Below are positions 20,082 through 30,352 of a stretch of DNA of 64,000 nucleotides, in pieces. The position numbers and the translations under genes were made by a program. The notes beneath the pieces are model-generated. The model saw only the letters and a list, made by a program, of their open reading frames with translations, was not told the origin of the DNA and did not search any database. The DNA is taken from contig JASHRM010000300.1 in assembly GCA_030037315.1 (NCBI GenBank), forward strand, positions 1 through 64,000, written 5' to 3'. Origin of the DNA: Candidatus Acidiferrales bacterium. GTDB lineage: Bacteria > Acidobacteriota > Terriglobia > Acidiferrales > UBA7541. Numbering within the stretch: the first letter of the stretch is position 1; each line of letters opens with the position of its first letter.

Positions 20082-20756
20082 TTAGACGTGTCCGCGTCCG
20101 GCTGTTTGGGTTAGCACCTGTGGGTTGTTCACTTCGGGCGAAGCGGCTTTGGTATCCGCTGCGGGAAATGCGGGTGACAGTTTCGAAGCCTGCTTCCAAG
20201 TATGAACGATGCGGTGGATCACGGTGATATTCGGTCCGATGGCGAGAATCCATAGTGCCACGTCCATGCGGTCGGTCAGCGCGCCCAGGATCATGAGGCA
20301 AAGGCGCTCGGGACGGTCCCAGAAGCCGACTTCGGATCTTGGCACCAGCGATTCGGCGCGCGCTTTTGCGTAACTGATCATGACGGCGCCGGCCATTGCC
20401 GCGCCGGCCAACATGGCGTAGGTGAACCGGTTCACCCGGGCGTAGTAAACGAGCAAGCCAAGGAAGAGGATTAAGTCCGCGTAGCGGTCAAGGATCGAAT
20501 CGAGAAAACCGCCGAAGAGAGAGATGCGATTTTGGCGCCGGGCGACGGGGCCATCCAGCAAGTCGCAAAGGCCCGCCAAAATCATCATGCCGCCACCGGT
20601 CACAAACCTGCCGGCTGCGAAAAACATGGCGGCCCAAAGATTCGCAACGAGAGCCGACCAGGTAATTACGTTGGGAGGAATGCCGGTCGCAGCCAGAACG
20701 GCTGCCATTCGGTCCAGTGGCCAGGAAAGATGCCGGCCGATTGTGCGGCTCAACAT
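20082..20756 (-). CDS. CDP-alcohol phosphatidyltransferase family protein
   Basis: Signature DLLDGPVARRQNRISLFGGFLDSILDRYAD (DGxxARxxxxxxxxGxxxDxxxD). Confidence 0.9.
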   Translation of the reverse strand: MLSRTIGRHLSWPLDRMAAVLAATGIPPNVITWSALVANLWAAMFFAAGRFVTGGGMMILAGLCDLLDGPVARRQNRISLFGGFLDSILDRYADLILFLGLLVYYARVNRFTYAMLAGAAMAGAVMISYAKARAESLVPRSEVGFWDRPERLCLMILGALTDRMDVALWILAIGPNITVIHRIVHTWKQASKLSPAFPAADTKAASPEVNNPQVLTQTAGRGHV

Positions 20757-20774
20757 GAGGGCACCTTTGCGGAA

Positions 20775-21254
20775 CTATTCCTGATCATAGATGGTTGTCA
20801 GTCGGACAACCTCGTACTCTTTCACTCCGGCTGGCGTTGTTACCGTAACTTCGTCCCCGACTTTCTTGCCTAGCAGTGCGCGCCCAATGGGTGAAGTGGT
20901 CGAAATCAAACCTTTCGCGGCGTCAGCTTCCTCGACGGTCACCAACTTATATTCGATCTTGGTGTCTTTGGCTATATCAAGAACTACCAGGCTGGAACCA
21001 TAGGCGGCACGATCGCGTGGCAAGTTATTGAGATTGAGCATGGAAAGATCCGCCATGCGCTTGTGAAGCTGGCCAAGGCGCGCCGCCACATAGCCTTGCC
21101 GTTCCTTCGCGTATTTGTATTCGGCGTTTTCGGAAAGGTCGCCATGCGCGCGAGCGACTTTGATCTCTTTGGGAAGCTCGTCGTGCAGCTCGTGCTCGAG
21201 CGCGGCGATCTCGTCCTGCAGCTTTTTCTTAATCTTTTCAGCTAGATCGGTCAT
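20775..21254 (-). CDS. greA: Transcription elongation factor GreA
   Basis: ELPKEIKVARAHGDLSENAEYKYAKERQGYVAARLGQL, TTSPIGRALLGKKVGDEVTVTTPAGVKEYEV. Confidence 0.93.
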   Translation of the reverse strand: MTDLAEKIKKKLQDEIAALEHELHDELPKEIKVARAHGDLSENAEYKYAKERQGYVAARLGQLHKRMADLSMLNLNNLPRDRAAYGSSLVVLDIAKDTKIEYKLVTVEEADAAKGLISTTSPIGRALLGKKVGDEVTVTTPAGVKEYEVVRLTTIYDQE

Positions 21255-21433
21255 AGGCTGGTTGCGGCTTGCGGCAGCGGTGCGCACCCGGCGCTTCCCG
21301 GCTGGTTTCCCCACTTTTTGATTATAAAAGAACTCCGCCGGACGCGGCAATGAGCATGCCGCCCCCGGGAATGACAATCAAAGTTGAGGGCGCTGGCATC
21401 GCCCAAACCGGTATCCTGCTACAAAATAGGGTT

Positions 21434-21910
21434 TTAGGCGTTTGCTTTCAACGGTTGCAGGTTGGATTTATATGTTCCGGGAGTGATCCGGAACGCAATG
21501 CTGAAGCGATTCCAGCCGTTAATTGTGGCCGCGGCCAGAGTGAGGTTCGCCAACTCCTCCGGCGTGAATTCCTGGCTCGCTCGCTGATACACATCGTCCG
21601 GCACTCCATCTTCGGAAATCAGCGTGACGGCTTCGGTCCACTCCAAGGCGGCACGTTCGCGCGGTGAATAGAACGGGCTCTCGCGCCAGGCATTGAGCAG
21701 GTACAGGCGCTGCTCTGTTTCTCCGAGTGCGCGGGCGTCTTTGCTGTGCATGTCGAGGCAATACGCGCAGCCGTTGATCTGCGAGGCGCGCATCTTCACG
21801 AGTTCAAGCAGGGAGCGTTCGAGACCGGAGTTGTCAGCGACTCTGCCGAGGGCAGACATTGCTTCATAGGCTTTGGGAGATGCCTTGAATGGGTTGACGC
21901 GATTTTCCAT
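21434..21910 (-). CDS. Carboxymuconolactone decarboxylase / AhpD-like protein
   Basis: LLELVKMRASQINGCAYCLDMHSKDARALGETEQRLYLL (CxxC-x3-H motif). Confidence 0.9.
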   Translation of the reverse strand: MENRVNPFKASPKAYEAMSALGRVADNSGLERSLLELVKMRASQINGCAYCLDMHSKDARALGETEQRLYLLNAWRESPFYSPRERAALEWTEAVTLISEDGVPDDVYQRASQEFTPEELANLTLAAATINGWNRFSIAFRITPGTYKSNLQPLKANA

Positions 21911-22049
21911 TACGAGCCTCCTGTATTTCCGACGCTTCCAGTATAGCGCTCTGTGTCGCATGACCAGCCAACGTTGATCCGCGCCACTAAGATTCCGCAG
22001 TACAATTACGCGAATGGCGCGGAGGTTCGCTCATTCGTAGAGGAGAAGC

Positions 22050-23195
22050 GTGAATCTCGAGCTAACAGAAGAACAAAGGCTGCTGCAGCGTAGCGTTCGC
22101 GAATTCGCCGAAGCGGAAGTGCGGCCACATGCGAAGGAACTCGATGAAACCGGGCGATTTCCTCGGGAAACGCTCCGCAAGGCCGGCGACATCGGCCTTA
22201 CAGGCATCGCCGTGCCGGAAAAGTACGGCGGCGCCGGCATGGACCACATTTGCTACTCGATCGTGATGGAGGAGATCGCGCGCGTCTGCGCTTCGACCAG
22301 CGTGATCCTATCGGTTCAGAATTCACTTTACTGCGGCACGCTCGAACGCTTCGGCACCGAAGAGCAGAAGAAAAAATTCCTCGTTCCATTCGCGCGAGGC
22401 GAAAAGATCGGCTGCTACGCCCTGACCGAACCGCAGGCCGGTTCCAACGCGGCAGCACTCGCCACGAAAGCCATCCGCCAAGGCGATTGCTATGTGGTCA
22501 AGGGGACGAAGGCTTGGATCACGAATGGCGGGGCGGCCGATGCGGGAATTATTTACGTCAATACGCAGCCGGAAAAAGGCGAAAAGGGCATCACCGCGCT
22601 CGTTATAGAAAAAGGCACGCCGGGATTCGCCGTTGGCAAGGAAGAAAAGAAACTGGGCATTCACGCGACAGCCTGCACAGAATTGGTTTTCAACGATTGC
22701 GAAGTGCCAATTGAGAATCGGATCGGCAGTGAGGGCGAAGGCTACAAGATCGCGCTGACAACTCTGGACGGAGGACGCATCGGCATTGCGTCGCAAGCGA
22801 CGGGGATCGCACAGGGAGCATTCGAAGCGGCGCTGAAATACGCGCAAGACCGGAAGGCGTTTGGCCACCCGATCGCCGAATTTCAGGCGATTCAGTTCAT
22901 GCTGGCGGACATGGCGACGGAGATCGATGCGGCCCGTCTGCTTGCACACAGGGCCGCGTGGAAACAGGACTCGGGCGCCCGCTTTTCCATGGAAGCGGCC
23001 ATCGCGAAGCTTTTCGCGAGCGAAATGGCGACGCGAGTAACGCACAAGGCGATTCAAGTCCACGGAGGAAATGGCTATAGCTCTGAATATCCCGTCGAGC
23101 GCGCCTACCGCGATGCCCGCATCACCGAGATTTACGAAGGTACTAGTGAGATTCAGCGGCTCGTGATCGCTGGATGGGCCCTAAAAACTCTCTAG
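22050..23195 (+). CDS. Acyl-CoA dehydrogenase
   Basis: YALTEPQAGSNAAALATKA, KAWITNGG, QDRKAFGHPIAEFQAIQFMLADMATEIDAARLL, IYEGTSEIQRLVIA. Confidence 0.95.
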   Translation: MNLELTEEQRLLQRSVREFAEAEVRPHAKELDETGRFPRETLRKAGDIGLTGIAVPEKYGGAGMDHICYSIVMEEIARVCASTSVILSVQNSLYCGTLERFGTEEQKKKFLVPFARGEKIGCYALTEPQAGSNAAALATKAIRQGDCYVVKGTKAWITNGGAADAGIIYVNTQPEKGEKGITALVIEKGTPGFAVGKEEKKLGIHATACTELVFNDCEVPIENRIGSEGEGYKIALTTLDGGRIGIASQATGIAQGAFEAALKYAQDRKAFGHPIAEFQAIQFMLADMATEIDAARLLAHRAAWKQDSGARFSMEAAIAKLFASEMATRVTHKAIQVHGGNGYSSEYPVERAYRDARITEIYEGTSEIQRLVIAGWALKTL

Positions 23196-23228
23196 CGACG
23201 CTCGCCTGTCTGTGCGTATTCTTGCCTC

Positions 23229-24452
23229 GTGTTGCCCCTCGATTGTGAAATCGGTTTTGATCCCGCGCGGGATCCCGAGTTGTTTCAGGCAATGCCGCCG
23301 CGTGCCGGAATCCTGTTGATAGAGATGCGGGAAGCTGCAGCCAAACCGCATCTGGTTCGCACTGCCGATTTGCGGCGAGCAAGCGAGCGTTTGTTGGGCA
23401 GCCCCGATCCGCTTTCCAAGCGGCTCAACCTGCGGGAGCGCGCCGCTCGTGTGCATTATCGGCTCACCGGATCGAAATTCGAGCAATCACTGACGTTTTA
23501 TCAGCACGCCAGAGCCGCTTTTCCGGACCGGTACCGCGCCCTTTCGCGGCTGAAGCCCCCTGCCGTGCTGAAAGTAAATCTCAAAAATGATTATCCGCGC
23601 TTTTACGTGACGCGGCAGATTCGCGCAGACAACGGATTTTATTTCGGGCCATTCCTCTCGCGTCGCATTGCGGAGGCCTTTTCCGAAGGATTTCTCGACC
23701 TTTTCAAGACGCGCCGCTGCCAGATCAAAATACGCCGCGATCCGAAATTTCCCGGCTGCATCTACTCGGAGATGAAGATGTGCCTGGCGCCGTGTTTCGC
23801 AGGCTGCAGCCGGGAAGAGTATGACGCGGAAGTCTGGCAAGCGGTGGAAACGCTGGCGACTAAGGGTCAAATTCTCAAGCGCAATATCGAGCACGACCGC
23901 CAAACGGCCAGCGAAGCGCTGGAATTTGAACACGCAGCCACGCTCCACAAGCGCCTGGAAAAAATCTCCGCCGCGTTGCATGGCGTGCCGGAAATCGCTC
24001 AGCGCATCGACGATCTCAACGCAGTAATCCTGCAACGCGCCGCCGAAGAGAAAACGATTGCCGTGTTTCCCGTTCAGGCGGGCCTGCTGGCCGACCCGAT
24101 GTTCCTGCGTTTCAGCGAACTATCGAGCCAGCCGCGATCGGTGGAAGCGATTTTGCGCGAAAGCCTGGAAGGAATGCCGAGGCGGGAGAAAGCCCAGAAC
24201 AAAGCAACCACAGAGGCTGCGACGTCCAATTGGCGGGCCGATTATGGGCTGAACGCTGTTCCTGCCGAACTTTCCGAGCACCTTTCGCTGATTTCCCGCT
24301 GGTTTTATTCGAAGCCGCGGGAAGGCGAAATTTTCTTCCGCGAAGGTGATTGGCCGTACCGGCGCATCTTGCGAGCTTGCAACCGGCTGCTCGCCTCGTT
24401 TGAGTCAACCCCGTCAAATCCCTCGAGTCCCGGAACGCCACCGGCGACGTGA
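23229..24452 (+). CDS. UvrC-like protein (degenerate GIY-YIG region, no C-terminal RNase H/HhH domains)
   Basis: UvrC-like NLKNDYPRFYVTRQIRADNGFYFGPF and RRCQIKIRRDPKFPGCIYSEMKMCLAPCFAGCSREEY; N-terminal equivalent of YVGKAxxLRxR reads LVRTADLRRAS. Confidence 0.75.
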   Translation: MLPLDCEIGFDPARDPELFQAMPPRAGILLIEMREAAAKPHLVRTADLRRASERLLGSPDPLSKRLNLRERAARVHYRLTGSKFEQSLTFYQHARAAFPDRYRALSRLKPPAVLKVNLKNDYPRFYVTRQIRADNGFYFGPFLSRRIAEAFSEGFLDLFKTRRCQIKIRRDPKFPGCIYSEMKMCLAPCFAGCSREEYDAEVWQAVETLATKGQILKRNIEHDRQTASEALEFEHAATLHKRLEKISAALHGVPEIAQRIDDLNAVILQRAAEEKTIAVFPVQAGLLADPMFLRFSELSSQPRSVEAILRESLEGMPRREKAQNKATTEAATSNWRADYGLNAVPAELSEHLSLISRWFYSKPREGEIFFREGDWPYRRILRACNRLLASFESTPSNPSSPGTPPAT

Positions 24453-24493
24453 AACCAAGAAAAACACAGTCACATTGTTAGCCGGCTCGCTTT

Positions 24494-25858
24494 GTGTGCC
24501 ATCGTACAATAGCCGGAATGGCCGGGGCGGACACGAGTCGAAGCGCTGCAGCGATCAGGCTGCCTATCCGCACGCGCTTTCACGACACAATCCGTTCGCT
24601 CAAGCACCGAAACTTCCAGCTCTTTTTTAGCGGCCAGCTAATTTCTCTGGTCGGCACGTGGATGGATACGGTTGCCGAGGCGTGGCTCGTTTACAGGCTC
24701 ACCGGATCGTCGCTGCTGCTCGGCGCAGTTTCGTTTGCCGGCCAAATTCCTGTGCTTTTGATGTCGCCGCTCGCGGGTCTGGTCGCAGACCGTTTCAACC
24801 GGCGCAAAATCGTCATCGCGACGCAGGTGACTTCAATGATTTTGGCCGGGATCTTGTCGGCTCTCACCCTTTCGAAGCGCGTGACGGTGAACGAAGTGAT
24901 CATGCTCGCAGCGCTGATGGGCGTTGTGAACGCGTTTGATATTCCGGCAAGGCAATCTTTCCTGGTCGAGATGGTGGGCCGCGAAGATTTGATGAACGCG
25001 ATCGCCCTGAACTCGTCGATGTTCAATGGCGCTCGCATTATCGGCCCATCGATCGCCGGAGTGCTGGTGGCAAGCGTCGGCGAGGGCTGGTGCTTCTTCG
25101 CAAATTCCGTGAGCTACATCGCCGTGATCGCAGGTTTGCTGTTGATGAAGATTCCGCCCAGAGCGCGTCCAGCTGAAGCGGCTTCGCCGTTCGAACATAT
25201 CGCTGAGGGATTCCGTTTCGTGCGCAAGACAGCGCCGATCCGCGCCATGCTTTTGCTAATCGGCTTGGTCAGCCTGGTAGCGATGCCTTATGCCGTGCTC
25301 ATGCCGGTTTTCGCGGCCAAGGTTTTACATGGCAACGCCCGCACGCTGGGAATTTTGATGACGGCTGCCGGTTTGGGAGCCCTCATGGGCGCGCTAATGC
25401 TGGCCGCGCGCAGGGGAGTTCGAGGACTGGGAAAGCTCGTAGCGATCGCATGCGCCGCATTCGGCGTGGCGCTGATTCTCTTTTCGCTTTCGCATTCGTG
25501 GGTCCTCTCGTCTGTGCTGTTGATTCCGGTGGGATTCTCGGTTATGACGCAAATGGGGTCCACGAACACGCTTATTCAGTCGATGGTTCCCGACCGGCTG
25601 CGCGGGCGAACGATGGCCGTTTACTCGATGATGTTTATGGGCATGGCTCCGTTCGGTGCGTTGCTCTCGGGAGCGCTTGCCGATCATATTGGTGCGCCGC
25701 GTACCGTCGCGCTTGGCGGACTGCTTGCGATCCTTGGCGCGTTAGCCTTCTGGCGCTATTTGCCGAAGATTCGCGTGGAGGCGAATCAGCTGCTTGACGC
25801 AGCCGCGATCGAAGCAAGCGAAAGAGTTGAGGAACTGGCTGCTCGAGTGATCCCCTGA
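24494..25858 (+). CDS. MFS transporter (EntS/enterobactin-exporter-like)
   Basis: FRSLKHRNFQLFFSGQLISLVGTWMDTVAEAWLVYRLTGSSLLLGAV, about 12 predicted TM segments, GLVADRFNRRKI loop. Confidence 0.9.
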   Translation: MCHRTIAGMAGADTSRSAAAIRLPIRTRFHDTIRSLKHRNFQLFFSGQLISLVGTWMDTVAEAWLVYRLTGSSLLLGAVSFAGQIPVLLMSPLAGLVADRFNRRKIVIATQVTSMILAGILSALTLSKRVTVNEVIMLAALMGVVNAFDIPARQSFLVEMVGREDLMNAIALNSSMFNGARIIGPSIAGVLVASVGEGWCFFANSVSYIAVIAGLLLMKIPPRARPAEAASPFEHIAEGFRFVRKTAPIRAMLLLIGLVSLVAMPYAVLMPVFAAKVLHGNARTLGILMTAAGLGALMGALMLAARRGVRGLGKLVAIACAAFGVALILFSLSHSWVLSSVLLIPVGFSVMTQMGSTNTLIQSMVPDRLRGRTMAVYSMMFMGMAPFGALLSGALADHIGAPRTVALGGLLAILGALAFWRYLPKIRVEANQLLDAAAIEASERVEELAARVIP

Positions 25859-25898
25859 GAGCCCGCTGACGTCGCATCGTTCTGCTATACTGCGCCGT

Positions 25899-27065
25899 TT
25901 GCAGCCCGCCTTCCGTGAGGTTTTGATGCCGTCAGCAGCTCCAGGCCACAGTGATCGTTTGTCCGGTGGCTCCAGCCCGCAGGGAACTTTGCGTTACGCC
26001 GCGCGATTTCAAGGCCGCGCCGCCGCAGGACATTTTCGCGAAGTGCCGGGTGGAGTTCTTTTTTCGTCGATCGGCGTAGGGACTTACCTTGGCGAACCGG
26101 ACAATCGCACGGATGAGGCATATTCGCAGGCGGTGGTTGCTGCCGTTGAGGGAGGGATCAACGTAATCGACACGGCGATTAATTATCGCCTCCAGCGCAG
26201 CGAACGCTCCGTGGGCGCGGCGTTGAAAGCCCTCGCAAGCGAGGGTTACGCCCGCGAGGAACTTGTCCTGTGCACAAAGGCCGGATTTCTTACTCCGGAT
26301 GGTGAAATGCCCGACGATGCGAACGAGTATTTCGCCGATGAATATCTGAAGCCGGGAATCTTTCGACCCGAAGAAATCGCTGCCGGGTGCCACTCCATGG
26401 CCCCGCGCTTTCTGGAAAATCAGCTGAATCGAAGTTTGGCCAATCTGAATGTGGACTGTGTAGACGTTTTCTATCTGCATAATCCGGAAACTCAGTTGGA
26501 CGAAATATCGGGCGACGAATTTCGCAAGCGCCTGCGCGGGGCCTTCGAATTCCTCGAATCGGCCTCGACGGCGGGCAAAATCGGCGGCTACGGATTAGCC
26601 ACATGGAATGCTTTTCGCGACGAACCGAAATCCCGGGGCTATCTTTCGCTCGCAGAGGTAGAAGACATCGCGCGCAAAATTGCCGGCAACGATCACCATT
26701 TTCGTTTCGTGCAATTACCCTTGAATCTTGCGATGCCGGAAGCCCTTTTGCGTCCCAATCAAATCGTTCAGGGCAAGACGATGGCGATGGTGCAGGCGGG
26801 ACGCGCTCTTGGGATCACGCTCGTGACCAGCGCGGCTCTGCTGCAAGGACAGTTGACTCGCAATCTGCCGCCCTACATACGAGCTGCTCTTGGCGTTGAA
26901 AGCGATTCCGGCCAGGCATTGCAATTCGCGCGATCCGTGCCCGGTGTCACGACTGCGCTGGTGGGAATGAGCGACCTCGCGCACGTCCGCGAAAACCTGG
27001 AAGTCATATCACTCGAGCCTGCGCCGCGCGACCAATTCTTGAAATTATTCGAGCCGAGGAAGTAG
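25899..27065 (+). CDS. Aldo/keto reductase
   Basis: GVGTYLGEPDNRTDEAYSQAVVAAVEGGINVIDTAINYRLQRSERSVGAALK, LNVDCVDVFYLHNPE; start may be the ATG at 25926. Confidence 0.88.
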   Translation: MQPAFREVLMPSAAPGHSDRLSGGSSPQGTLRYAARFQGRAAAGHFREVPGGVLFSSIGVGTYLGEPDNRTDEAYSQAVVAAVEGGINVIDTAINYRLQRSERSVGAALKALASEGYAREELVLCTKAGFLTPDGEMPDDANEYFADEYLKPGIFRPEEIAAGCHSMAPRFLENQLNRSLANLNVDCVDVFYLHNPETQLDEISGDEFRKRLRGAFEFLESASTAGKIGGYGLATWNAFRDEPKSRGYLSLAEVEDIARKIAGNDHHFRFVQLPLNLAMPEALLRPNQIVQGKTMAMVQAGRALGITLVTSAALLQGQLTRNLPPYIRAALGVESDSGQALQFARSVPGVTTALVGMSDLAHVRENLEVISLEPAPRDQFLKLFEPRK

Positions 27066-27076
27066 GGAATATCAGT

Positions 27077-27724
27077 TCAAACGGCGTTTGATTTTCCGCC
27101 GAGCCATTCGGTGATTGCCGCGCCCACCTGATCGAGCTTACCGGTGAAAAAGTGATCGGCTCCCTCGACAATCACGAGCTTTTTCGGCTCCGGAATCGTT
27201 GCAAAGAGTGACTCGATATTTGCGCGCGAGCCGAACTGGTCGTTGCCACCTTGAATCAGCAGCTTCGGTTTCTGGCACTGGCGCAAATAGTTGACGTCCA
27301 CGTTGTCGACCGGGATGCCGAGTCCGATCAGTTTTGCCACCCTTGAATCGCCGCAGCCCACCCGCAATCCAACCCACGAGCCAAAACTGAAGCCCGCAAG
27401 AATGATCGGAAGTCCGGGGAACTCCGCTGCCATATAATCAAGTGCCGCGCGGACATCTTCTCGCTCGCCGATGCCGCGGCCGTGTTCTCCTTCGCTTCGC
27501 TCGGTGCCGCGAAAATTGAACCGCAGAACTGGCGCGCCCAGCTGATGCGAAGCCTTCGCGGCCTGAAACACGACCTTGTTGTGCATTGTCCCGCCGAACA
27601 GCGGATGCGGGTGGCACACAACAGCGACAAATTCGGGAGCGGCTGCGGCCGATGTCCACAGCGTCGCTTCCAGCCGGCCAGCGGGCCCTTGGATGAAAAG
27701 ACTGCGATGAAAGACTTCCGGCAT
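27077..27724 (-). CDS. Alpha/beta hydrolase
   Basis: VVCHPHPLFGGTMHNKVV, LRFNFRGTERSEGEHG, ILAGFSFGSWVGLRV nucleophile elbow. Confidence 0.88.
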   Translation of the reverse strand: MPEVFHRSLFIQGPAGRLEATLWTSAAAAPEFVAVVCHPHPLFGGTMHNKVVFQAAKASHQLGAPVLRFNFRGTERSEGEHGRGIGEREDVRAALDYMAAEFPGLPIILAGFSFGSWVGLRVGCGDSRVAKLIGLGIPVDNVDVNYLRQCQKPKLLIQGGNDQFGSRANIESLFATIPEPKKLVIVEGADHFFTGKLDQVGAAITEWLGGKSNAV

Positions 27725-27950
27725 TGGTCAGGGGAAAATCCCAATTAGAAGAATCATCGCATCCTACCTACCGATCTTACGGACGTCAATTTCGCGAGAC
27801 CGGAGCCGAAGATTTGTCGAAACTGTGCCATGGCGCCCAAGCCGCATGCGTCGTTTTGAGACAGCACTGACGGCGCGATCGAGCGGAAAGCCGTTGCGCC
27901 ATTGGGCGAAGCGATGATAGCTTTGGCACAGCGAAAGAAACGGAGGGCGC

Positions 27951-28277
27951 ATGGAAAGTGGCGTTGAACGTCGGGCTGCCCGGCGTTTTTCCATGATGCT
28001 CCCCGTGAAGGTCCGCTTTTCCAACGAAAGCGGCATCGTCGAAAAGCCGGGCGAGACGCGCGACGTCAGTTTTCGCGGCCTTTATTTCCTGATAGAAGCA
28101 ATCGTCGAAGCCGGCAGTTCGATCGAGTTTGTCCTGACGCTTCCGCAACAAATTACGCTTGCTGGCGACGTTCATATCCGCTGCTACGCCCGCGTTCTGC
28201 GCGTCGACGCACACAACGGACGCCGCGGGGTGGCGGCGCGAATCGAGCGCTACGAATTTCTCCCGGCTTCGGCATAA
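27951..28277 (+). CDS. PilZ domain protein
   Basis: RRAARRFSMMLPVKVRF...ETRDVSFRGLYFL...GDVHIRCYARVLRVDAHNGRRGVAARIE (RxxxR and D/NxSxxG motifs). Confidence 0.8.
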   Translation: MESGVERRAARRFSMMLPVKVRFSNESGIVEKPGETRDVSFRGLYFLIEAIVEAGSSIEFVLTLPQQITLAGDVHIRCYARVLRVDAHNGRRGVAARIERYEFLPASA

Positions 28278-28397
28278 CTCCCAGCCTCGGCGCCTCCGTA
28301 TTCGAATTCGCTCCGTATTTGTTAGCACGGATTTTTCAGCGAGAAATTTCTTCTCTTATCGTTCGCGCTGACGGAAGATTTAACTTCACAATTTCCA

Positions 28398-29084
28398 ATG
28401 GCGCGCCAAACCCTGCTCATCGATGCGGACGATACCCTCTGGGAAAACAATATTTTCTTTGAGAAGACGATCGAAGGTTTTATCACGCAGCTTGAGCATC
28501 TGGGTTACACGCGGGAATACGTTCGCCACATCCTGAACGAAACCGAGCGCCGGAATATCCGACAGCATGGTTACGGCGTGCGCAGCTTCAGGCGGTCTCT
28601 CGAAGATACGTATCTGAAACTCGCTGGAAATTCCGCACGCCGCGACATTGTGAAAGAGATCGAACGCATGGCGTTGGAGCTTGAAAACACGCCGCCGCAT
28701 ATTCTGGAGGGCGTGCCGGAAACCCTCGTCTACTTGGCGAAACATCACCGCTTGATCCTGCTCACGAAAGGCGAAGCGGCGGAACAGGCGGCCAAGGTGG
28801 AGCGTTCAGGATTGCAGTCGTATTTCGAATCGATCGAAATTGTGATGGAAAAGGACGCTGCTACGTACCAGAAAATCATCGATCAGTTCAAAATCGTGAA
28901 ATCCCATGGCTGGATGATCGGCAACAGCCCGCGCAGCGACATCAATCCGGCGCTGCAAACCGGGCTGAACGCAGTTTTTATTCCGCATTCGGCGACATGG
29001 GAGCTTGAAAAGTCCGAACTGGAAAGCGGCGCAGGGAAGTTGCTGATTCTCTCCGCATTTCGCGAGCTGCGCGGCCATTTCTAG
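28398..29084 (+). CDS. HAD-family hydrolase
   Basis: TLLIDADDTLWENN, LILLTKGEAAEQAAKVERSGL, HGWMIGNSPRSDINPALQTGLNAVFIPH. Confidence 0.87.
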   Translation: MARQTLLIDADDTLWENNIFFEKTIEGFITQLEHLGYTREYVRHILNETERRNIRQHGYGVRSFRRSLEDTYLKLAGNSARRDIVKEIERMALELENTPPHILEGVPETLVYLAKHHRLILLTKGEAAEQAAKVERSGLQSYFESIEIVMEKDAATYQKIIDQFKIVKSHGWMIGNSPRSDINPALQTGLNAVFIPHSATWELEKSELESGAGKLLILSAFRELRGHF

Positions 29085-29171
29085 TTAGTTTCGGTTTGCC
29101 GTCCAAATTGTCCGTCCCGAGCCGCACGCGCGCGTTAACGCTCGTGCCGGCTTCGTCGATAAAATTGCTGC

Positions 29172-30332
29172 ATGGCAAACAATGTGATGGCGGTGACAAC
29201 CAATTATCGTCAGGAATTTGCGGACTTCGAGGGCGTTGCGTATCTGAATGCTTCGCTGCAGGCGCCGCTGCCTCTCATTTCCGTGCGCGCGGCGCAAGAG
29301 GCGCTCGAATGGAAAAAGCATCCATATCGATTGCCGGACAGCGCCTATTTCGATCTTCCTGATCGCATTCGCGAAAAGATCGCGCGCATCATTCACGCAA
29401 AGCCCGCGGAGATCGCCGTCACCACGGGCGCCAGTTCCGGGCTGGCGTCCATCGCTGCGGGAATCGATTGGAAGCCGGGTGACGAAGTTCTCGTTGGCCG
29501 CGGAGAGTTTCCTGCGCACTTTTCGACGTGGATTCGTTACCAGCAAGCTGGCAAGTTGAATATGCGAATCGTTGAGCCGACGGGCCGGTTTATTTCGGCT
29601 GATGACTACGTCGCGCAGATCGGTCCACGGACCCGAATCGTTTCCGCAAGCTTGGTGCGTTTCGACAATGGAGCGATGCTCGATGCGGCGCGTGTTGGGC
29701 GCGCTTGCGAAAAAGTCGGCGCAGCGTTCGTGCTGGACGTGACCCAGATCGCCGGAGCGATGGACTTTCGCATTCGCGATCTGGGCGCGACGATGGCAGT
29801 TTGTAGCGGATACAAGTGGCTGCTAGGGCCGTATGGTGCTGGCTTTTTCTGGGTCGCCGATCAATGGATCGAGCGCCTGCCATTGGGAGCTGTGTACTTC
29901 ATGGCGCTCGAAGGCGCGCGAGAGTTTCACGCGATGTTCGCGCGAGAGCTGAAGCCCGCTCCGGGTGCGCGCCGCTGGGATACCGCTGAAACCGCGAATT
30001 TCACAAATCTTGCGGCATTCGACACTTCGCTCGATTGGATCGAGCGAATCGGAATCAGCACAGTGCAGGAATCTATCGATTCGCTCGTCGGAGAGATCAT
30101 CGAGAGCATTCCTCAGAACCGATATAGGCTTGCCTCGCCTGAGCAGAGGGAGCGCCGCGGACCATACGTCTGCATCTCGGCGATCAATCCGGACGACACT
30201 GCTGCGGTTTACGAGAAACTTCGCGCGGCACAAATCTCTGTGAGCCTTCGCGAAAAAGCGCTGCGCATTTCGCCGCACATCTACAACACGCCTGAGGAGA
30301 TTTCGCGGCTCATCGACGCTTTGTCTGTCTGA
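29172..30332 (+). CDS. Aminotransferase class V-fold PLP-dependent enzyme
   Basis: VTTGASSGLASIAAGIDWKPGDEVLVGRGEFPAH, VLDVTQIAGAMDFRIRDLGATMAVCSGYKWLLGPYGAGFFWV. Confidence 0.9.
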   Translation: MANNVMAVTTNYRQEFADFEGVAYLNASLQAPLPLISVRAAQEALEWKKHPYRLPDSAYFDLPDRIREKIARIIHAKPAEIAVTTGASSGLASIAAGIDWKPGDEVLVGRGEFPAHFSTWIRYQQAGKLNMRIVEPTGRFISADDYVAQIGPRTRIVSASLVRFDNGAMLDAARVGRACEKVGAAFVLDVTQIAGAMDFRIRDLGATMAVCSGYKWLLGPYGAGFFWVADQWIERLPLGAVYFMALEGAREFHAMFARELKPAPGARRWDTAETANFTNLAAFDTSLDWIERIGISTVQESIDSLVGEIIESIPQNRYRLASPEQRERRGPYVCISAINPDDTAAVYEKLRAAQISVSLREKALRISPHIYNTPEEISRLIDALSV

Positions 30333-30352
30333 AAGTGCTGCCGCTTCGACAG

